Shown here: positions 30,999-35,779 of the stretch, one piece after another
Layout of the letters: each line of letters opens with the position of its first letter
Position numbering within the stretch: the first letter of the stretch is position 1
Origin: Mageeibacillus sp. UBA3781
Lineage (GTDB): Bacteria; Bacillota; Clostridia; Saccharofermentanales; Saccharofermentanaceae
Assembly (NCBI GenBank): GCA_002368805.1
Contig: DFFH01000057.1
Span: forward strand, 15,308 to 51,086
Direction: 5' to 3'
Length of the DNA stretch: 35,779 nucleotides
The notes under the pieces: model-generated
The model's database searches: none
The model's input: only the letters and a program-made list of their open reading frames with translations
Told to the model about the DNA's origin: nothing
Translations under genes and position numbers: made by a program

Positions 30999-33900
30999 TC
31001 AGAACAGGGAAACATTTTCGATGCCGAATTCCTTCACCAGGATCTCGCAGACATCCCTGCTCCACTCGATGCTGTATTCCGGAGAAAGCTTAACATTCCG
31101 CTTCTCCTTCGGAAGCGCCACATAGACAGGCACGACTCCGTGAAAATACGAACATGTTGCCAGAAGGCGCTTATATCCTTCATCATCGGCATTTCCGAAG
31201 TAGCGGATCGCAAGACGCGGTGTATTCTTCGCTCCGGCATCCTCTTTCCCGGAAGAAGAATCTTTCAGCGGAACTTCGGTTCCTGCAGATCTCGCCATAT
31301 CTGAAGCTCCGTCTGTTCCAGAGCGGCCCGCCGCCTCCGAAGATCCAAAAGCCTGTGATCCCCCATAAGTGCCATCGGTTCTCGGCCGTCTTCCGTATCC
31401 GCTGTTTCTCGGCGGCGGAAGTTGACAGAGTTCTTCATCATCGCGGCTAAGAGTCACACAGTCCTCGAGGATAAGCTTTACAGCTTCATCTTCGACCTGC
31501 ACGCGCCCGCGGATCAGAAGTGCTTTTGAGCTGTTGATCACCGATCCGCATCTGCCATACGCATCCGGGAAAACGATCACTTCATAATCACTGAAGAGGT
31601 CCTCGATCTGCAGGAAACACATAGTCTTCCCGTTCTTCGTGGTCTTCTGGTTACGAGACGAGATCAGGCCCGCCATCGTCACCTGTTCTTTATCCGTGAG
31701 CACTCTTCCCGAGCCCATATCTTCGCCGAGAGTCTTTAGGAAAGACGTACTGTCTGTATTGGCTGTAGCCATTGCTTTCTTATAGTCATCCAGAGGATGC
31801 CCGGAGATATAAAGGCCGAGCATCTCTTTTTCCTTGGTGAGCCGCTCTTCGAGAGAAAACTCACTGACATTCGGAAGCACGGGTTCATCCGCCTCCGCCG
31901 CTTTCTCGTCTCCGAGGAGGCTGAAGATCGAGATCTGTCCCTCCATCGACTGGCGTTTCGTCGACGAAAGGCGGTTCAGATACGGCTCTGTCGCACCCAG
32001 CATCTGCGATCTCGGAATGCCGAACTCATCCATGGAAGAAGAAAGGATCAGGCTCTCGATCATCTTCTTATTGATCTCCAGCGCTTCGGATCTTCTGAGA
32101 AAATCGCCGAAGGAGGAAAAAGGTCCATTGACCTCACGGTCCACGACCAGCTTCTGGACAGCACTTTCACCGACATTCTTCACGGCGGTAAGGCCGATAC
32201 GGATCTTCTTTTCTCCCTCGGTCGAGAACCGCACCTGGCTCTTGTTGACAGATGGCGGAAGGATGGATATACCCATCTTCTTTGCGACCGAAGTGTACCA
32301 GGCCGACTGGGACTGGCTTCCCAGGAAGCTGTTGAGCATCGCCGCCATGAACTCCGTCGGATAGTGGTACTTCAGATAAGCAGTATAGTAACCGACCACA
32401 GCATATGCGGCCGCATGGGATTTGTTAAACGCATATCCCGCGAACTGTGTCACATCGTCAAATATCTTTCTGGCAATAGGCTCGGAAACACCATTGGCGA
32501 TCGCACCGGCAACCTCTCTTCCCTTTTCGTCCTTACCGCCGTAGATAAACGTCTGGCGGTATTTCTCCATCATGGAGGCCTTCTTCTTCGCCATGGCGCG
32601 GCGGATATTATCCGACTGGCCCATCGAGAAACCGGCAAGATCTCGTACGATCTGCATGACCTGCTCCTGGTAGATCATACAGCCGTAAGTCATGTTCAGG
32701 ATCGGCTCGAGAAGCGGGTGATCATACTTGATCGACGAAGGATCATGACGAGCCGCCACATACTTCGGGATCTGATCCATCGGACCCGGGCGGTAAAGAG
32801 AAATGCCCGCGATGATATCCTCCAGTGAAGACGGCTTCAGATCCACCATAAAGGATGTCATGCCCGAGCTTTCAAGCTGGAACACACCCTCGGTATCTCC
32901 CCGGCTGATCATCTCAAATACCGCCGGTTCATCCATCGGGATCCGGTCGAAGTCGATCTCGATTCCCTGGTTCTCTAGGACCATTTGTGCCGTATCACGC
33001 ATGACCGTCAGTGTACGAAGTCCGAGGAAGTCAAACTTCAGAAGACCGATCTCCTCCGAGTTCGCCTTGGCAAACTGGACGACCACGGATTCATCGTTTT
33101 TCGCAAGCGGTGCAATATCCGTCAGAGGTTTTGCCGAGATGATAACACCGGCAGCATGTGTGGATGCATGTCTGGGCATCCCCTCAAAGAGCATAGCCGT
33201 ATCGATGACCTGCTTTACGATATCGCTGTTTTCATATTCATTTTTCAGATCCGGTGACATCTTCAGCGCATCTGCGATCGTGATCCCCAGGGTATTCGGG
33301 ATCATCTTACAGATACGGTCGCTGTCCGTATAGGGCACATCGAGCGCACGGGCCACATCCTTGATGCAGGCTTTTGCCGCCAGTGTCCCGAAAGTGATGA
33401 CCTGTGCGACACGGTCCTCGCCATATTTTCTCGTGACGTAGTCGATCACTTCCTGACGTCTTTCGTAACAGAAATCGACGTCGAAGTCAGGCATACTGAC
33501 ACGCTCGTTATTCAGGAAACGCTCGAAGATCAGACCGTACTTGATCGGGTCGATATTCGTGATCTGAAGCGCATATGCCACCAGCGATCCTGCACCGGAA
33601 CCACGCCCCGGTCCGACCATGATGTGATTCTCTTTTGCATAGTGGATAAAGTCCCATACGATCAGATAGTAATCGGTATATCCCATCGAGGTGATGACCG
33701 ACATCTCATACTCGGCGCGCTGCCTGTATTTCTCTATCTCTTCTTCATCCGAGCACCATGAGAGACGTTTCTTTAGTCCCTCATCACAAAGATGCCGCAG
33801 ATACTCTTCCGCATCCGCATATTCCAGCGGAACATCGAAAGCAGGAAGATGGATCTGGTCGAAAGTATATCCGGCATGGCACATACTGGCGATCTTCGTC

Positions 33901-34706
33901 GTATTCTCGATGGCTGACGGGATCGAAGAAAAATATGATCGCATCTCTTCTTCCGACTTGATATAGAAGTCCTCAGTTGGCATCTTCATGCGATCCGCAT
34001 CGCTCATACGTTTTCCGGTCTGCATACACAGCAGCACCTCATGCGCCTTCGCATCTTCCTTATACATATAGTGGCAGTCATTTGTCGCAACCAGCGGGAT
34101 CCCGGTCTCATTAGACAGCATGATCAGGTGCTGGTTCACCTTCGCCTGATCCGCCATCTGGTTGCTCTGGATCTCGAGATAGTAGTTCCCTCTTCCGAAG
34201 ATACGGTCATACCACAGAGCTGCCTCTTTCGCTTTTTCAGGTTCATTTCTGAGAACATAGGTCGCCACTTCACCGGATACGCAGGCAGAAAGTGCGATCA
34301 GACCTTCCGAGTATTTCTCAAGAAGTTCGTGATCGACTCTGGGCTTATAGTAGAAGCCCTCGATAAAGCCGGCAGAGACCAGACGATTCAGGTTCTTAAG
34401 TCCTTCGTCATTCTTCGCAAGAAGTACCAGATGGTAGTATCCCCTGTCTTCATTTTCCTTGAGGAAACGGCCTCTTGGCGCGACATATACTTCACATCCG
34501 ATGATCGGGTGGATACCTTCTTCGGTCATTGCTTTATAGAATTCGACCGTACCATACATCGTACCATGGTCCGTGATCGCACAGGAAGTCATGCCCAGTT
34601 CTTTGAGCCGGGCAGCGAGGCGTTTGATGCGGATCGCACCATCCAGAAGACTGTATTCCGTATGTAGATGCAGGTGTACAAAGCCCTGCAGATTCTCTTC
34701 CGCCAT
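30999..34706 (-). CDS. dnaE: DNA polymerase III alpha subunit DnaE
   Basis: DnaE is a family C replicative polymerase subunit; in Firmicutes it works beside PolC. The 1235-residue product has an N-terminal PHP domain starting VHLHLHTEYSLLDGA (about 11-25) with AITDHGTMYG. The palm region has GPGRGSGAGSLVAYAL and the catalytic PDFDVDFCYERR. Thumb/fingers motifs such as HASTHAAGVIIS and KSHAAAYAVVGYYTAYLKYHYP, read in parts, follow. The helix-hairpin-helix and OB-fold lie in the C-terminal third. A low-complexity Gly/Ser/Arg insert (about 1097-1164) separates the OB region from the final domain. A weak AGAGGAAAG site precedes the ATG. It starts about 70 bp after uvrB. Confidence 0.97.
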   Translation of the reverse strand: MAEENLQGFVHLHLHTEYSLLDGAIRIKRLAARLKELGMTSCAITDHGTMYGTVEFYKAMTEEGIHPIIGCEVYVAPRGRFLKENEDRGYYHLVLLAKNDEGLKNLNRLVSAGFIEGFYYKPRVDHELLEKYSEGLIALSACVSGEVATYVLRNEPEKAKEAALWYDRIFGRGNYYLEIQSNQMADQAKVNQHLIMLSNETGIPLVATNDCHYMYKEDAKAHEVLLCMQTGKRMSDADRMKMPTEDFYIKSEEEMRSYFSSIPSAIENTTKIASMCHAGYTFDQIHLPAFDVPLEYADAEEYLRHLCDEGLKKRLSWCSDEEEIEKYRQRAEYEMSVITSMGYTDYYLIVWDFIHYAKENHIMVGPGRGSGAGSLVAYALQITNIDPIKYGLIFERFLNNERVSMPDFDVDFCYERRQEVIDYVTRKYGEDRVAQVITFGTLAAKACIKDVARALDVPYTDSDRICKMIPNTLGITIADALKMSPDLKNEYENSDIVKQVIDTAMLFEGMPRHASTHAAGVIISAKPLTDIAPLAKNDESVVVQFAKANSEEIGLLKFDFLGLRTLTVMRDTAQMVLENQGIEIDFDRIPMDEPAVFEMISRGDTEGVFQLESSGMTSFMVDLKPSSLEDIIAGISLYRPGPMDQIPKYVAARHDPSSIKYDHPLLEPILNMTYGCMIYQEQVMQIVRDLAGFSMGQSDNIRRAMAKKKASMMEKYRQTFIYGGKDEKGREVAGAIANGVSEPIARKIFDDVTQFAGYAFNKSHAAAYAVVGYYTAYLKYHYPTEFMAAMLNSFLGSQSQSAWYTSVAKKMGISILPPSVNKSQVRFSTEGEKKIRIGLTAVKNVGESAVQKLVVDREVNGPFSSFGDFLRRSEALEINKKMIESLILSSSMDEFGIPRSQMLGATEPYLNRLSSTKRQSMEGQISIFSLLGDEKAAEADEPVLPNVSEFSLEERLTKEKEMLGLYISGHPLDDYKKAMATANTDSTSFLKTLGEDMGSGRVLTDKEQVTMAGLISSRNQKTTKNGKTMCFLQIEDLFSDYEVIVFPDAYGRCGSVINSSKALLIRGRVQVEDEAVKLILEDCVTLSRDDEELCQLPPPRNSGYGRRPRTDGTYGGSQAFGSSEAAGRSGTDGASDMARSAGTEVPLKDSSSGKEDAGAKNTPRLAIRYFGNADDEGYKRLLATCSYFHGVVPVYVALPKEKRNVKLSPEYSIEWSRDVCEILVKEFGIENVSLF

Positions 34707-34775
34707 CTTCTTTCCTCTTATTCTTCCAGTTCGAAAAGCACCCGTCCATTTCCCACAAGTGCTACTCGAAAGCTA

Positions 34776-35779
34776 TCAGCCGTCTCCCAGCTTTCCCTTT
34801 ACGATCACCAGCATGTCACGAAGCCTTGCCGCTTCTTCGAAGGCGAGATCTTTCGCGGCTGCCTTCATCTCCTTGTCGAGGCGCATCGCCAGTTTCTCGA
34901 GTTCTTTCTTCGACATATGCGTCTTCTTCTCTTCAATCAGGTCCGCCAGATCCTTCATGTCGATCTTATCTTCCCGGCTGACCTCTTCCATCGTGGCCAG
35001 CACGTCTCTGACTTCCTTCTTCACGCTTCTAGGTGTAATGTTGTTATCCTTATTATACTGGATCTGGATCGCACGTCGACGGTTAGTTTCAGAAACCGCT
35101 TCGAACATCGAATCCGTCACATCATCCGCATAGAAAATGACCCGTCCGTTGACATTTCGTGCGGCACGTCCGATCATCTGGATCAGTGACCTGGTGGATC
35201 TTAAGAATCCTTCCTTATCCGCATCCAGGATCATCAGGAGCGATACCTCCGGAATATCCAGTCCCTCACGCAGAAGATTGATACCGACCAGCACGTCGAA
35301 TTCTCCTTGACGAAGTTCCCTCAGGATCTTCATACGGTCAAGCATGTCGATATCCGAGTGCAGATACTTGACCCTTATCTCTTCCTGCTTGAGAAATCCC
35401 GTCAGGTCCTCGGACATCTTCTTTGTAAGTGTCAGGATCAAGGCGCGCTCGCCCTTCTTCACCGTCTCCCTGATCTCTGTCAGGATATCTTCCATCTGTC
35501 CCTCGACAGGACGGATCGAGATCTCCGGATCGAGAAGTCCTGTCGGCCTTATGATCTGCTCGACTGTCTGTCCGCTGTGTTCCGCTTCATACTTCGACGG
35601 GGTCGCCGATACAAAGATCGTCTGGCCCATCTTCTTTTCAAATTCCTCGAACTTCAGCGGGCGGTTGTCAAAGGCCGACGGCAGTCGGAATCCGTAGTCG
35701 ACCAGCGTCGTCTTTCTCGAGCGGTCGCCGTTATACATCGCGCCGATCTGCGGGACGGTCACATGCGACTCGTCGATCA
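34776..35779 (-). CDS. uvrB: UvrABC system protein B (5' end beyond window)
   Basis: UvrB is the damage-verifying helicase-like subunit of nucleotide excision repair. The visible 334 codons are the C-terminal half. The frame is open to the right edge and begins with the tail of the DESH motif (IDESHVTVPQIGAMYNGDRSR), read in parts. LVDYGFRLPSAFDNRPL and FVSATPSKYE follow. Helicase motifs V and VI are GINLLREGLDIPEV and QMIGRAARN. A C-terminal UVR domain with LAFEEAARLRDM binds UvrC. The GTG at 35762 is internal, not a start. The gene is read toward dnaE, about 70 bp downstream. Confidence 0.97.
   Translation of the reverse strand, partial: IDESHVTVPQIGAMYNGDRSRKTTLVDYGFRLPSAFDNRPLKFEEFEKKMGQTIFVSATPSKYEAEHSGQTVEQIIRPTGLLDPEISIRPVEGQMEDILTEIRETVKKGERALILTLTKKMSEDLTGFLKQEEIRVKYLHSDIDMLDRMKILRELRQGEFDVLVGINLLREGLDIPEVSLLMILDADKEGFLRSTRSLIQMIGRAARNVNGRVIFYADDVTDSMFEAVSETNRRRAIQIQYNKDNNITPRSVKKEVRDVLATMEEVSREDKIDMKDLADLIEEKKTHMSKKELEKLAMRLDKEMKAAAKDLAFEEAARLRDMLVIVKGKLGDG

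Noticed and set aside
34707..34775. Possible terminator between uvrB and dnaE (AGCAC ... GTGCTTTT)
   Set aside because: The stem is only about five pairs around a long loop and the T-run is short, so it is not convincing.

Overview
The window is about 50% G+C and gene-dense, with short or absent intergenic gaps. It reads as chromosomal core DNA from a Gram-positive bacterium of the class Clostridia. The evidence is the combined nusA/infB (rimP-nusA-ylxR-ylxQ-infB-rbfA-nrnA-truB-ribF) and division/cell-wall (mraZ to ftsZ) gene orders, AGGAGG-type ribosome binding sites, PASTA-bearing class B PBP, MutS2, and small P-loop and SPFH/zinc-ribbon proteins of a kind I associate with Clostridia. I cannot place it to genus. 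No rRNA, tRNA, CRISPR array, insertion sequence or prophage was seen.

Layout: every gene but one is on the minus strand, so it is read from high to low coordinates. (1) 35779-24474: uvrB (5' end outside the window), dnaE, pfkA with its own promoter, mutS2, a MinD-like ATPase, a membrane zinc-ribbon protein and an SPFH (YdjI-like) protein, ending at a strong terminator. (2) 23916-24320: one plus-strand gene for a 134-residue P-loop protein of unknown function, convergent with the SPFH gene and divergent from rimP. (3) 23621-12782: the transcription/translation operon rimP-nusA-ylxR-ylxQ-infB-rbfA-nrnA-truB-ribF, continuing into lgt and rodA and closed by a long hairpin. A short terminator-like hairpin lies in the rimP leader. 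(4) 12467-1: the dcw cluster mraZ-rsmH-ftsL-pbp-murE-murF-ftsW-murG-divIB-ftsZ, headed by a sigma-A promoter and a four-unit MraZ operator. ftsZ has its own promoter and runs off the left edge.

How the genes work together: region 4 makes late peptidoglycan precursors (MurE, MurF, MurG) and the septal machine (FtsZ, DivIB, FtsL, FtsW and the PBP). mraY, murD, murC, murB and ftsA are not in this cluster. Region 3 handles transcription pausing/antitermination (NusA), ribosome assembly and initiation (RimP, RbfA, IF-2), RNA processing, FAD synthesis, lipoprotein maturation and elongation-type wall synthesis (RodA). Region 1 mixes DNA replication/repair with glycolysis and a possible membrane-associated ATPase/zinc-ribbon/SPFH module.

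No clearly new system stands out. The most distinctive points are the MraZ operator repeats, the possible rimP-nusA leader attenuator, the KTS (not KTG) active-site motif of the division PBP, the uncharacterised P-loop gene, and the ATPase/zinc-ribbon/SPFH trio.
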